Shown piece after piece: positions 38,987 to 48,102 of a DNA stretch of 64,000 nt. The translations under genes were made by a program, and so were the position numbers. Origin of the DNA: Mariprofundus sp. (lineage in GTDB: Bacteria; Pseudomonadota; Zetaproteobacteria; Mariprofundales; Mariprofundaceae); the NCBI GenBank assembly GCA_021772775.1, contig JAJFLH010000027.1:87153-151152 (forward strand), in the 5' to 3' direction. The notes under the pieces are model-generated. The model saw only the letters and a program-made list of their open reading frames with translations. It was not told the DNA's origin and searched no databases. Each line of letters begins with the position of its first letter. The first letter of the stretch is position 1.

Positions 38987-39604
38987 GTGCATCAATTTGA
39001 ACATCTTCGTCTTCATCCGGAACGTCCTCAGATCAGGCAGATACGTCGTGCTGTGAGTCTGTTAGAGCAGGGCTTGTTTGTGGTGGTGCCAACAGACACA
39101 ACATATGTATTAATGTGTAAGCCTGAGTCCCAAGGGGCAATGAATGATATACGGAAACTGCGCCAGCTTGATGCTACGCATTTGTGGTCAGTGGTTTGTG
39201 CTAATTTGTCGCAGGCCGCGACCTGTGTCCGCATGGATAATAATGCTCATCGCATTCTGAAGCGTTGTTTGCCGGGAGCTTACACGTTTATTCTGCCGGC
39301 CAGCTCGTCATTACCAAAGCGGATATTTGGAAAGCGACGTGATGTTGGTATCCGTATGCCAGACCATGCTGTTTGTCAGATGCTATTGGAGGAGTATGGC
39401 GAAATGCTGATTTGTACGACGTTGCTATTTCCTGATGATGAAGCCTGTGCTTTTGATCCCGATGAGTTTGTGCCGCTTTTGAAACATCTGTCGTGTGCAG
39501 TGTTGGATGCAGGCTGGGGTGGTATGGAGCCGACGACGGTGGTGGATCTGTGTGAGCATGAACCAGAGGTGTTGCGCTCGGGAGTGGGTGATTGGCCAGC
39601 GTAA
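38987..39604 (+). CDS. yciO: Sua5/YciO/YrdC-family protein (YciO type)
   Basis: Members make threonylcarbamoyl-AMP for the t6A modification of tRNA; the YciO branch is a paralogue whose activity is weaker or different. The 205-residue single-domain protein contains VSLLEQGLFVVVPTDTTYVL (the KxR-type nucleotide pocket region is changed here), DIRKLRQLDATHLWSVV, RRCLPGAYTFILPAS-type core (ILKRCLPGAYTFILPA) and VGIRMPDH. The opening LRLHPERPQIRQIRRAV matches E. coli YciO-type N-termini. GTG start with AGGAA upstream. Confidence 0.82.
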   Translation: MHQFEHLRLHPERPQIRQIRRAVSLLEQGLFVVVPTDTTYVLMCKPESQGAMNDIRKLRQLDATHLWSVVCANLSQAATCVRMDNNAHRILKRCLPGAYTFILPASSSLPKRIFGKRRDVGIRMPDHAVCQMLLEEYGEMLICTTLLFPDDEACAFDPDEFVPLLKHLSCAVLDAGWGGMEPTTVVDLCEHEPEVLRSGVGDWPA

Positions 39605-39698
39605 CAGCATCATAAGAACCGCATTGTTTGTTATAAACTGCTGACGAATTCACTTTGAATGGTTACGCTGCGTCTTTGTGGAAAAGGAGAGGATGGAT

Positions 39699-40199
39699 AT
39701 GAAAGCTTTTTTTGAAAAAATGTTGTGGGGTTCCCGCTATCTGACTCTGCTTGCGGTTTGGTCATGTATCGTCGGTATGGCACTGTTGTTTTTCTTGTCG
39801 GCTCTCGATATGGGTAAGCTGTTGATTGAATTTTTTAATGTCTATGTTTTGGGTCATGATATGCCGGACTTTCATACGGCGGTGGTAAGTCATGTGATCA
39901 CAGCGGTGGATGATTTTCTATTGGCGATGGTGCTACTGATTTTTGCTCTTGGCGTCTATGAGTTGCATATTGATAAAATTCATATTGCCCGTGACAACCC
40001 TGCAGCGGGTAAGTTACTGAAGATCGAAAGCCTGGATGATTTGAAAGATCGTTTGGGTAAAGTGATTTTGATGATTCTAATCGTAGCCTTCTTCAAGAAT
40101 GTATTGCATGTTGAATTTAATGAACCATTGGATATTCTCTATATGGGTGCTGGTATTTTTCTTGTTGCTCTGGCTGGTTATTTCGGGCACAAGCATTAA
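39699..40199 (+). CDS. YqhA/UPF0114-family membrane protein
   Basis: A 166-residue inner-membrane protein with about four hydrophobic helices: LLAVWSCIVGMALLFFLSAL, DFLLAMVLLIFALGVYEL, VILMILIVAFFKNVL and ILYMGAGIFLVALAGYF. The segments FALGVYELHIDKI and LDDLKDRLGKVI match the UPF0114/YqhA family, function unknown. AAGGAG lies 9 bases before the ATG at 39699, chosen over a GTG and an ATG slightly upstream. The next gene, a potassium channel, starts 21 bases later. Confidence 0.82.
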   Translation: MKAFFEKMLWGSRYLTLLAVWSCIVGMALLFFLSALDMGKLLIEFFNVYVLGHDMPDFHTAVVSHVITAVDDFLLAMVLLIFALGVYELHIDKIHIARDNPAAGKLLKIESLDDLKDRLGKVILMILIVAFFKNVLHVEFNEPLDILYMGAGIFLVALAGYFGHKH

Positions 40200-40220
40200 T
40201 ACGCTACCTCATCGGGCATT

Positions 40221-41003
40221 ATGAGCAGAATCCTTCTCTGGCAGCGCGCGCTTGATGTGGGGATGTTTATGGCAACCTTGGCTGCTGTTGCGACCTCATT
40301 TATACATGACCTGCCTGAATGGTCGACCATGGCTATACTGATCTCATTTGTGACGATGTTTTTTGTACGCTGGCGAATTGCCGATGATCGCCGAGTGTGG
40401 ATGAAAGCAAACTGGTTTGATTTGGTCGTTGTGGTGCTGCTCTCCTCCCCAATATTGCGCATGTTGATGGCTTTGCGCTTAGCGCATCTTCTCCCTGCTT
40501 TACGTCTGGGGGCATTGATTCGAGCCAATAAAACACGATTGTTGCGTTTGTTAGTCTTGTCCGGAGAAAGCTTACCTGTCTCAATGGCGATGATATTTGG
40601 CATTGTGTTTGTCTTTGGAACGGGCACTTTTCTATTGGAACATGGTCAGAATCCCCAGTTTGGAACCATGCAGGATGGTTTGTGGTGGGCTTTTGTGACA
40701 CTCACTACGGTTGGTTATGGGGATATGTATCCGATTACGCCCAGTGGGCGAATTGTTGCGGTTATTACGATGATATTCGGAATCGTGGTCTATTCGCTAA
40801 TTATTGCCAATGTGACAGTGTTTCTTGAGAAGTATACGGAAAAACAAAATGAGCTTAAGAAAGCAGCTGATTCAGGCTCAAATCATCCTGTTGCTGAGCA
40901 GTCTGCTACAGCGGATGTTGAGTCGGAAGGCTCTGTTGTAGAGCCGAACACAGACGAGATAGTGGAAAAAAGTGATGGGAAAGTCGGTAAAAAATCGATT
41001 TAG
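40221..41003 (+). CDS. Voltage-gated-type potassium channel
   Basis: A 260-residue inner-membrane ion channel. The K+ selectivity filter TLTTVGYGDMYP is intact, between a pore helix (DGLWWAFVTL) and the last helix (IVAVITMIFGIVVYSLIIAN). Upstream are further helices and an Arg-rich MALRLAHLLPALRLGALIRA segment that could be an S4-like voltage sensor or linker. The C-terminal 60 residues are acidic and disordered. It probably forms a tetramer. Possibly co-transcribed with the YqhA-type gene. Confidence 0.92.
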   Translation: MSRILLWQRALDVGMFMATLAAVATSFIHDLPEWSTMAILISFVTMFFVRWRIADDRRVWMKANWFDLVVVVLLSSPILRMLMALRLAHLLPALRLGALIRANKTRLLRLLVLSGESLPVSMAMIFGIVFVFGTGTFLLEHGQNPQFGTMQDGLWWAFVTLTTVGYGDMYPITPSGRIVAVITMIFGIVVYSLIIANVTVFLEKYTEKQNELKKAADSGSNHPVAEQSATADVESEGSVVEPNTDEIVEKSDGKVGKKSI

Positions 41004-41075
41004 GTTTCACTGCTCCTGAACGCTTATACTTGTAATGCGTGGACTGCTTCAGAATGTAGGATAGCTTGCTGACCC

Positions 41076-43193
41076 ATGTTTCAGCCTTTACTTATGATAT
41101 GCAGTGCCATCATGTCGATAACATTATCGATGACAATGATTGCAGCTGCGGAACCGGTAGATATTACCGCTGATGAGATCAGTCGTAGCGCTGACGGTGT
41201 GATGATAGCGCGCGGCAACGTGGTGATTAAACGTCAGTGGGATACGTTGATGGCTGATCATGTGACATACCGTTCTCAGCAACAAGTGCTGGAAGCGAAA
41301 GGCCATGTAGTGATTAAGTCGGAAAAGGCCATCATTGAAGCAGATCAGGCAATGATGCATACACAAAGCAACACGGGACATATGGATCATGCGATAATTA
41401 AGATGCCGAGTGGAGATCGGCTGACGGCAAAACGGCTGAAACAGCTCGATGATCACACCTATGAGGCTGATCAAATGATATTCTCATCATGCCCGATTGA
41501 TGATGACTCGTGGCGTGTTGCTGCCAGTCATGCTGTGCTTGATCAGCAGGACGGTAGTGTGACTGCACAACATGCTCGCTTTGAATTATTGGGATTCCCC
41601 ATATTATATTCGCCATGGTGGCAACAGCCCTTGAAACGAAAATCAGGTCTGCTTATTCCTAAAGTTGCGTTTGGAAAACGGCGCGGTACAGAAGTGAGTC
41701 TGCCCTACTATTTTGCCCCCTATGCCAACTGGGATGCGACTTTGACACCGCACTGGATGAGTGAGCGTGGCTTGATGGGAGAGCTTGAAGCTCGTCATAT
41801 TTCAAGTTTGGGATATGAGGAAATCAATATCGCTAGTATTAGTGATACGGTTACAGCTTCAAGACGCAGTCGTTTGGGCGGTAGTGTGAATTGGCAACTG
41901 CCTGCCAGTATGCAATTTAGTGCAAGTGGCGATTATGTCAGTGATAATTTGTATGTGGCCGATTACGCCACGGGAGATCAAATTAGTTCGGTGTACTTGC
42001 ATAGTGGAGCGACGCTATCGCAAGCGGCGCGATATAATAAACTTGAAGGTAGCTGGTCGCTGCAAGCGGCATATGTACAAAATCTATTGTTGCCGAATAA
42101 TGATACAACGTTGCAGATACTGCCACGTTTGCAAAGTCATGCGCAATGGAGGCTGTTGCCTAATATGATGCTGCACCTTGGTCAGCAAAGTACGCGTTTT
42201 AGTCGTCGTATTGGCCAGGATGGCTGGCGTGTGAATCTGCATCCCTATATAGAAATTCCTTGGAGCTTGGAGGCAGGTGGTGTATCGGCAGTATTGAGGG
42301 CAGGGTCACAGCACACACGCTACAAGCTACAGGATACTACTTTGCTTAACGCCAATCCGATTCGCACTACTGGAGAAGCTAGTCTGGAAGTAAGAATGGA
42401 TTTCGAAAGGGTTGGAGAGCGAGGTGTTGTGGAGCGGGGAAGGTTCCGTCAATGGCGCCATGTGGTATCTCCAATCATGCGTTACGATCATGTAAGTGCT
42501 CCTAATCAGTCTCTGCTGCCGAACTTTGATTCGGGCTTTGGGCAGCTGACTTGGAGTAATTTACTTTCAGGCAATCACTTTTCAGGTCTTGATCGTGTTG
42601 AAAAGACTAAGCGTTTTAGTCTATTGCTTGAAAATAGGTTGCAGCTAAAGAGTAAGGACGGGGTTGCGGCGAGTGATATATTGATAGTTCGTGGCGGAAT
42701 GTCCTATGACTTGTTGCAACAGAGTATTGATGTGACTCTGCAGGCTGCTCCGGCTCGGCCTTTATCCAACCTGTTGGCTGAAGTCATCTGGCAGCCGCTT
42801 ACGAATATGCGAATCTATAGTAGTGGTCAGTATAATCCGGCTGATGGGTATTGGACAAACTATACTGCTGCAGCTGATGTAACGTTATCAGCTAACTCTT
42901 TGCATGTTGATTACCAATTTACTGATAGACGTTATTCAACAAAAGTGCAGTTCCTTAATGTTCGTGCAAATGCTGCTTTGGGTCGGCGTTGGAAAGCAAG
43001 TGCTACGTGGCAGTACGACATGCTGCTGAAGTTGTCACAGCAAACAACGCTTGGTTTAAAATATGATCACCCATGTTGGACTCTTGGACTTGAGACTTAT
43101 AAGCTGATAAGTCCTATTGGTACCGGTACATCTGCTAATTATGGTTACCGTTTGTTGCTCGAGTTCAAGGGGCTGGGTAGCGTTGCTTTCTAA
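41076..43193 (+). CDS. lptD: LPS-assembly protein LptD
   Basis: LptD is the outer-membrane barrel that, with LptE, inserts lipopolysaccharide into the outer leaflet. The 705-residue protein has a signal peptide (to about residue 25, IAAAEP), an N-terminal OstA/jellyroll domain (VDITADEISRSADGVMIARG, VLEAKGHVVI) and a C-terminal barrel domain with the family segments LLGFPILYSPWWQQP, SGLLIPKVAFGKRRGTEVSL and LPYYFAPYANWDATLTPHWM. C-terminal strands end in GYRLLLEFKG. It heads the lptD-surA-pdxA order known from many Gram-negatives. Confidence 0.95.
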   Translation: MFQPLLMICSAIMSITLSMTMIAAAEPVDITADEISRSADGVMIARGNVVIKRQWDTLMADHVTYRSQQQVLEAKGHVVIKSEKAIIEADQAMMHTQSNTGHMDHAIIKMPSGDRLTAKRLKQLDDHTYEADQMIFSSCPIDDDSWRVAASHAVLDQQDGSVTAQHARFELLGFPILYSPWWQQPLKRKSGLLIPKVAFGKRRGTEVSLPYYFAPYANWDATLTPHWMSERGLMGELEARHISSLGYEEINIASISDTVTASRRSRLGGSVNWQLPASMQFSASGDYVSDNLYVADYATGDQISSVYLHSGATLSQAARYNKLEGSWSLQAAYVQNLLLPNNDTTLQILPRLQSHAQWRLLPNMMLHLGQQSTRFSRRIGQDGWRVNLHPYIEIPWSLEAGGVSAVLRAGSQHTRYKLQDTTLLNANPIRTTGEASLEVRMDFERVGERGVVERGRFRQWRHVVSPIMRYDHVSAPNQSLLPNFDSGFGQLTWSNLLSGNHFSGLDRVEKTKRFSLLLENRLQLKSKDGVAASDILIVRGGMSYDLLQQSIDVTLQAAPARPLSNLLAEVIWQPLTNMRIYSSGQYNPADGYWTNYTAAADVTLSANSLHVDYQFTDRRYSTKVQFLNVRANAALGRRWKASATWQYDMLLKLSQQTTLGLKYDHPCWTLGLETYKLISPIGTGTSANYGYRLLLEFKGLGSVAF

Positions 43194-43328
43194 GTTGATG
43201 TGACTGTTTATTCTCTTGATTGTTCTATAAAGGTTCAGTGTTTGATCTTATTTTTTTGAAAATAAGTATAGTATGTTGAATAGTCGCGGTGATTAAATAG
43301 CGGTGTGATAATTTTCATGGAGGCTTTA

Positions 43329-45044
43329 ATGCACTTCCCTTTTTTGTTGGTCAGTTTACTTTTACTGGCTTTGCCTGCCCGAGCTGAAACCATTGATGCC
43401 ATTGCCGCTATCGCCAGCAATAATGTGATCACCTGTTACGAAGTTGAAAAAGATACGCAGGAGATGCTGATACAACTGCGTCAGTCGGGAGCCGCAAACT
43501 TGCCCGATGTTGCAAAGTTAAGACAGCGCTCTCTGGATGCGCAGATCGTTAAGAAATTGCAGTTGATTGAAGCTAAAAAACTGGAGTTGTCAGTTGGCGC
43601 TGAAGAGATGGCTAATGCGATTCAAGATGTGGAGACGAGAAACGGTCTGATGTCAGGCCAGTTGAAAGAGGTGTTGAAGCAGCAGGGCGGCAGCTTTGAA
43701 GATTTTAAAGAGAACCTGCATAATCAAATATTGGTCAGTAAAGTGATCAATGTTGCAGTACGCAGCCAATTGCAGATTTCCGAAGAAGCTATTTCTGAAT
43801 ATTATAGAAAATACCTGGCTGTTCCTAAAGCTCGACGTGAAGTGCAAATAGCGCAAATATTTTTAACGCTTCCGGCCGAGCCAACACCAAAGCTGCTTGC
43901 TGAAGTGCGCAACAAGATGCGTACGATCCATCAGCAGCTTAAGGATGGTAAAGAGTTCGCGCAATTGGTTGCTATCTATTCCGAATCGCCAGATCGTCAG
44001 CAGCAGGGTGTGATGGGATGGTTTATGGAAGGCGGCGTTAGCCAGCGTTTTGCACCGGCTCTGGATCTGCCCGTCAATGGATTGACTGATCCTATTCGTT
44101 CACCTTCCGGCTTTCATGTGATCAAAGTGATGGATGAGCGTTGGCAGGAAGCTGAAAATGTTGGTGAAAGTCACGATGAGGTGCATGCACGCCATATATT
44201 GTTGCAAATTCCAAGTTTGGCTGACAAGGCTACGCGCAATAAGATTTATCAACGGGCAAAATCCATTACAGAAGAGATGCAGGGCGTCAGCGATGAAGCT
44301 TTTAGTATTCGCGCTAAAGAAGCATCACAGGGACCGAGTGCGAGCAGTGGTGGTGATTTAGGCTGGTTCAAAAAGGGGGCTATGCTGCCTGTTTTTGAAA
44401 AGGCTGCATTTGCAATGCAGGCTGGTGGAACCAGTGGTGTGGTCGAATCCAAATTTGGTTTGCATATTATTCGAGTTGTTGCAAAACGCCATATCAACCC
44501 CAATTCTTTGGAAGTAAACCATGATAAAATTCAACAGATCCTAAATAATGTAGCACTGCAGGATCAGCTTCCACGCTGGATCTCCTCTCTGCGAGCAGAT
44601 GCGACCATCAGTTATAACACATGCCCATCTGTTGACGTTAATTTGCCAGCTATTGAAACAAGTGAAGAAGATGGAGTGAATTTGGTTAAAGCACTTGATG
44701 CGGAACTAAAAGATGCTCTGGAGCAATGGCGCAAAGCATGGGTTCAAAAGGATCTAAAGGCTTATTTTGCGGCTTATTCAAAACAATTCAGACCTGGAAA
44801 AGCATATGCTGATATTGCTACCTGGAAAGCATCTCGACGTGATGCGATTAGCAGTAAACAACACATTGAAATTGATATTCAAAAGCTCAAAGTCATACAC
44901 CTAGAGGAAGATCATGCGCGCCTTGAATTCACACAGCGCTATAAAGCCGATGCATTCAGTCAAAACGATATTAAACTGCTGTTGATGGAACATTCAGAAT
45001 CTGGTTGGCACATTGTTCGTGAAATGACCGCAATTCCAAAGTAG
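43329..45044 (+). CDS. surA: SurA-like periplasmic chaperone/isomerase with extra C-terminal NTF2-like domain
   Basis: SurA escorts outer-membrane proteins across the periplasm. The 571-residue protein has a signal peptide (ending PARAE), a SurA N-terminal chaperone domain (IDAIAAIASNNVITCYEVEK), two parvulin rotamase domains (about residues 170-275, with QIAQIFLTLP and GFHVIKVMDE; and 285-395, with ARHILLQIPS, GGDLGWFKKGAM and GLHIIRVVAKRH). Beyond residue 455 is an unusual addition of about 110 residues, LEQWRKAWVQKDLKAYFAAY to SGWHIVREM, which looks like an NTF2-like/Cds6-type domain and is absent from E. coli SurA. The start at 43329 uses GGAGG. Between lptD and pdxA as expected. Confidence 0.9.
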   Translation: MHFPFLLVSLLLLALPARAETIDAIAAIASNNVITCYEVEKDTQEMLIQLRQSGAANLPDVAKLRQRSLDAQIVKKLQLIEAKKLELSVGAEEMANAIQDVETRNGLMSGQLKEVLKQQGGSFEDFKENLHNQILVSKVINVAVRSQLQISEEAISEYYRKYLAVPKARREVQIAQIFLTLPAEPTPKLLAEVRNKMRTIHQQLKDGKEFAQLVAIYSESPDRQQQGVMGWFMEGGVSQRFAPALDLPVNGLTDPIRSPSGFHVIKVMDERWQEAENVGESHDEVHARHILLQIPSLADKATRNKIYQRAKSITEEMQGVSDEAFSIRAKEASQGPSASSGGDLGWFKKGAMLPVFEKAAFAMQAGGTSGVVESKFGLHIIRVVAKRHINPNSLEVNHDKIQQILNNVALQDQLPRWISSLRADATISYNTCPSVDVNLPAIETSEEDGVNLVKALDAELKDALEQWRKAWVQKDLKAYFAAYSKQFRPGKAYADIATWKASRRDAISSKQHIEIDIQKLKVIHLEEDHARLEFTQRYKADAFSQNDIKLLLMEHSESGWHIVREMTAIPK

Positions 45045-45055
45045 GGGTAAGCAGA

Positions 45056-46093
45056 ATGAAACCCATTGTTATCACGGTTGGTGAGCCGGCCGGCATCGGA
45101 CCAGACTGTATTATTCGTGCTTACCTGGATTGTTCCGAGGCTTTTGAGCGTTGCCTTATTGTGGCACCGTCGCGCTGGTTGCTGCAACGTGCCGAACAGA
45201 TACAAGCCGATGTTCGAATTCTGGAGTTTACATGTCTAGCTGAGGCATATGAGGCTTTACGTTTAGCTCCGACTGATGCTTTGTATTGTTGGTATCCAAT
45301 GCATGCTCAAGGGGCTGGTATTGTAACGGCAGCCAAACCATCGGAGCAGACTGCTGTAGAAGTGGTGGGCTGCATTGAGGCGGCTGCTAAAGCTTGTTTG
45401 GCAGGCGAAGCTACTGCATTGGTAACTGGCCCGATTGAAAAGGCAGTGTTGCGTCGTACGGGTTTTGATTTTCCCGGGCACACTGAATTTCTTGATCATT
45501 TAGCCAGGGTCTCTAAAGCTACAGCGGCTGAGAAGAGCAATTTCGTGATGATGCTCGCCTCAGAAGGGTTGCGGGTTGCTTTATTGACTACGCATATGGC
45601 CCTACGTGATGTTGCCGATGCGTTGAGTGTTGCTGAGACCTTGAAGTGTATCTCTATTGTTGATTTAGACTTGCGGCAACGCTTTGGCATTGCGAAGCCG
45701 CGTTTGGCTCTGTGTGGTTTAAATCCTCATGCTGGTGAGCAAGGTCATTTTGGGCGTGAAGAAATTGATATTCTGTCCCCTGCTGCCGAGCAGGCCCAGG
45801 CAGCAGGCATTGATGTGACCGGGCCAATGCCTGCTGATACATTGTTCTCTGCTGCAGTTAGGCAGCATTTTGATGCGATTGTATGCTGTTATCATGATCA
45901 GGCTTTGATTCCATTAAAGACACTTAGTTTTGGTGAAGCTGTGAATGTGACGTTGGGTTTACCTTTTATTCGTACCAGTGTTGATCATGGTACTGCACTT
46001 GACCGGGTTGGGGCGGACGACGTATCGTACTCAAGTCTACTGGCTGCTGTTGCTATGGCTCGCCAGATGAGTGCTGCCAGCGTTGTTGATTAA
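45056..46093 (+). CDS. pdxA: 4-hydroxythreonine-4-phosphate dehydrogenase
   Basis: PdxA oxidises 4-phospho-hydroxy-L-threonine in pyridoxal phosphate synthesis and feeds PdxJ. The 345 residues contain the N-terminal TVGEPAGIGPD, the core LVTGPIEKAVLRRTGFDFPG followed by HTEFL, LTTHMALRDV, CGLNPHAGEQGHFGREE, and the metal-binding CCYHDQALIPLKTL with RTSVDHGTALD. Length is typical. It starts 11 bases after surA. Confidence 0.96.
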   Translation: MKPIVITVGEPAGIGPDCIIRAYLDCSEAFERCLIVAPSRWLLQRAEQIQADVRILEFTCLAEAYEALRLAPTDALYCWYPMHAQGAGIVTAAKPSEQTAVEVVGCIEAAAKACLAGEATALVTGPIEKAVLRRTGFDFPGHTEFLDHLARVSKATAAEKSNFVMMLASEGLRVALLTTHMALRDVADALSVAETLKCISIVDLDLRQRFGIAKPRLALCGLNPHAGEQGHFGREEIDILSPAAEQAQAAGIDVTGPMPADTLFSAAVRQHFDAIVCCYHDQALIPLKTLSFGEAVNVTLGLPFIRTSVDHGTALDRVGADDVSYSSLLAAVAMARQMSAASVVD

Positions 46094-46143
46094 CTTCATC
46101 AAAGCGATGCACCTGATGATGGTCGAAATGATAAGGGGGGCGT

Positions 46144-46725
46144 GTGCAGATTAATCAACTCAATAAGCTTGCTGGTCAACTGCTACTTGCCTCACCCACG
46201 CTGCTTGATCCGGGCTTTAAGGATGCTGTTGTACTGATCTGCCATCACGATGACGAAGGTTGCATGGGCTTGATGATTAATCGACCCCGCTCCATCAGTG
46301 TGACTGATGTATTAACTGATTTGGACATTGGTATGACTGATGATCAAAAAGATAATCATGAGGCTGTACAGAGAGTGTTTGAGGGCGGCCCTATTGATGA
46401 TTTTAGAGGCTTTGTGCTGCATGACGGTTGGCATATTTATGAGAGTACTATGCAGGTTACATCCGAGCTGCACCTAACATCATCGCGCGATGTGCTGGAA
46501 GCTTTGGGGCGAGGAGATGGGCCTGAGCACTACCTGCTTGTACTTGGTTATGCTGGCTGGACTGCTGGGCAGCTGGAAGATGAATTATCGAACAATGATT
46601 GGCTTATTGCACCAGCGACTCATCAGATAGTTTTTCAAGAGCCTCCGGAAGCGCGCTGGGAATTCGGTGCTCGCTGCATGGGTGTTGATCGAACACATTT
46701 ATCAGATCAAGTCGGTCACGCCTGA
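46144..46725 (+). CDS. YqgE/AlgH-family protein
   Basis: A 193-residue soluble protein of the YqgE/AlgH (UPF0301) family, biochemical role unknown. Conserved segments: LAGQLLLASPTLLDPGFKDA, VVLICHHDDEGCMGLMINRP, FEGGPIDDFRGFVLH, and LVLGYAGWTAGQLEDELSNN followed by DWL. A GTG start with a GGGGGG ribosome site is used. The usual partner ruvX (yqgF) is not next to it here. Confidence 0.92.
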   Translation: MQINQLNKLAGQLLLASPTLLDPGFKDAVVLICHHDDEGCMGLMINRPRSISVTDVLTDLDIGMTDDQKDNHEAVQRVFEGGPIDDFRGFVLHDGWHIYESTMQVTSELHLTSSRDVLEALGRGDGPEHYLLVLGYAGWTAGQLEDELSNNDWLIAPATHQIVFQEPPEARWEFGARCMGVDRTHLSDQVGHA

Positions 46726-46747
46726 TCCCTAGCAGGGAGTCAATAAA

Positions 46748-47482
46748 TTAGATCGGCTTAGAGAACCCGAAACCAAGCTGTGTTTGTTCAGCTGGAAGCT
46801 GCCAGTTAATGGATTGTTGATCATGTTGTTTTAACCAGAGGTTGGTTTGGGAAAAATGGCCGCAACCAAGAAACCCACGATAAGCTGAAAAAGGCGATGG
46901 GTGTGTGCTTTGCAATACAGAGTGGCGTTTTGGATTGATGATAGCGCCTTTTTCCTGAGCATATTTTCCCCACAGTAGAAAAACGATTTGCTCCCTGTTC
47001 TCATTCAAAGTCTGAATGATGGCATCGGTGAATTGCTCCCAGCCGCATTTTTGATGTGAACCAGCTTTACCCGCTTCGACTGTCAGCGTGGCATTAAGCA
47101 GCAATACACCTTGATCTGCCCAGTGCTTTAGACAGCCATGTTCAGGAGTCTTGAAATCAACCTCTGGATCTCTTTCCAACTCTTTATAGATATTGCGTAA
47201 AGATGGTGGAACCTTCTGCCCAATAGGGACAGAGAAGCTCAGCCCATGCGCTTGACCAGCACCGTGATAAGGATCTTGTCCGAGAATAACTACTTTAACA
47301 TCCTCAAAGTCCGTCTGTTTCAGGGCTGCAAACCAGTTACTCTGAGTGGGGTAGATAGTCTTATCCTGTTGAGACTTTAGAAACGCGTAGAGGTCCTGCA
47401 TATAGGGTTTATCAAACTCAGTCGCCAGATAAGGATCCCATGACTTAGATATGTGTTGACTATTTTCCACGCGGGTAAGCAT
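46748..47482 (-). CDS. ung: Uracil-DNA glycosylase
   Basis: Removes uracil from DNA to start base-excision repair. The 244-residue family-1 enzyme has the water-activating VVILGQDPYHGAGQAHGLSF, VLLLNATLTVEAGKAGSH, FLLWGKYAQEKGAII and the DNA-intercalating HPSPFSAYRGFLGCGHFS. Complete and of normal length. Confidence 0.97.
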   Translation of the reverse strand: MLTRVENSQHISKSWDPYLATEFDKPYMQDLYAFLKSQQDKTIYPTQSNWFAALKQTDFEDVKVVILGQDPYHGAGQAHGLSFSVPIGQKVPPSLRNIYKELERDPEVDFKTPEHGCLKHWADQGVLLLNATLTVEAGKAGSHQKCGWEQFTDAIIQTLNENREQIVFLLWGKYAQEKGAIINPKRHSVLQSTHPSPFSAYRGFLGCGHFSQTNLWLKQHDQQSINWQLPAEQTQLGFGFSKPI

Positions 47483-47568
47483 AACGGCAACGGGTGAGAA
47501 TGTGAGGGTTAATTATAGGGATTGAGCTTTGGTCGGTTTTAGTTGTTTGAGAATAACCCCTCTGAACT

Positions 47569-47736
47569 TCAGGCTGCAATAGCATGATCTGATTTTAGCG
47601 TGATTTTTACAAATTTTTGGTTGCAATACTGACACTTTCCAATTCCACCGTTGATGTTGATGTAAACTACAGGATGATGCCCATTATCAGAGCACTGTAC
47701 GATTTCTTGTGTGGATTTGATGATGTTGTCTCTCAA
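47569..47736 (-). CDS. CHCC-type zinc-finger protein
   Basis: A small protein of about 55 residues with the zf-CHCC pattern seen in the mitochondrial complex I subunit NDUFS6 and in many bacterial 6-7 kDa proteins: VQCSDNGHHPVVYININGG, then GKCQYCNQKF (Cys, His, Cys, Cys). The family's exact role in bacteria is not settled. A TTG start at 47736 is preferred because GGAG lies 6 bases upstream; another TTG 13 codons earlier would give 68 residues. A perfect 18-bp palindrome lies about 85 bases upstream. Confidence 0.78.
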   Translation of the reverse strand: MRDNIIKSTQEIVQCSDNGHHPVVYININGGIGKCQYCNQKFVKITLKSDHAIAA

Positions 47737-47820
47737 GAGGTTCTCCGAATGCAGATGTCTGTTATTTGCTAACAAGGTTTTATTTGAACGGACGATTCTA
47801 CCACTAAGATGTACTCTTTC

Positions 47821-47838
47821 ATCATCAATATTGATGAT
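47821..47838. promoter_or_regulatory. 18-bp palindrome upstream of the zinc-finger gene
   Basis: ATCATCAATATTGATGAT, perfectly self-complementary. The identical 18-mer occurs at 63834-63851 in front of the IS30-type gene. Likely an operator for some dimeric regulator; the order of half sites is the reverse of an FNR box. Confidence 0.5.
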
Positions 47839-48038
47839 AAAAGGTTCTTATTTGGCTGTTTGTTCAAATTTTTGAGAAAAATATGAGAGAGGAATGAGAA
47901 ATGATCTCTTTTTGTAATGTAAGTACGACATGGTTTACTGATTGCCCAGATGGAGAGTGTTTCTAATTGGTGGGAAAGTAGTTTACTTTTGACATGAGTA
48001 AGATCTTTTGTTTATTTTTTCAGGCTTGAGTAAATAAT

Positions 48039-48065
48039 AAAGGCCCCGGTAGTGCCGGGGCCTTT
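48039..48065. terminator. Terminator of rpiA
   Basis: AAAGGCCCCGG-TAGTG-CCGGGGCCTTT with flanking A/T, downstream of rpiA on the minus strand. Confidence 0.9.
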
Positions 48066-48102
48066 ATCAAGTTTGTTCGTTCAGAAGTGATTGTGCAGAG
48101 TA

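Noticed and set aside
38987..39604. Essential TsaC/Sua5 threonylcarbamoyl-AMP synthase
   Set aside because: The N-terminal pattern and altered substrate-pocket residues favour the YciO branch; a true tsaC is expected elsewhere.
47821..47838. FNR or CRP binding site
   Set aside because: FNR sites read TTGAT-N4-ATCAA; this palindrome has the half sites in the opposite order and a shorter gap, and it lacks the CRP TGTGA core.
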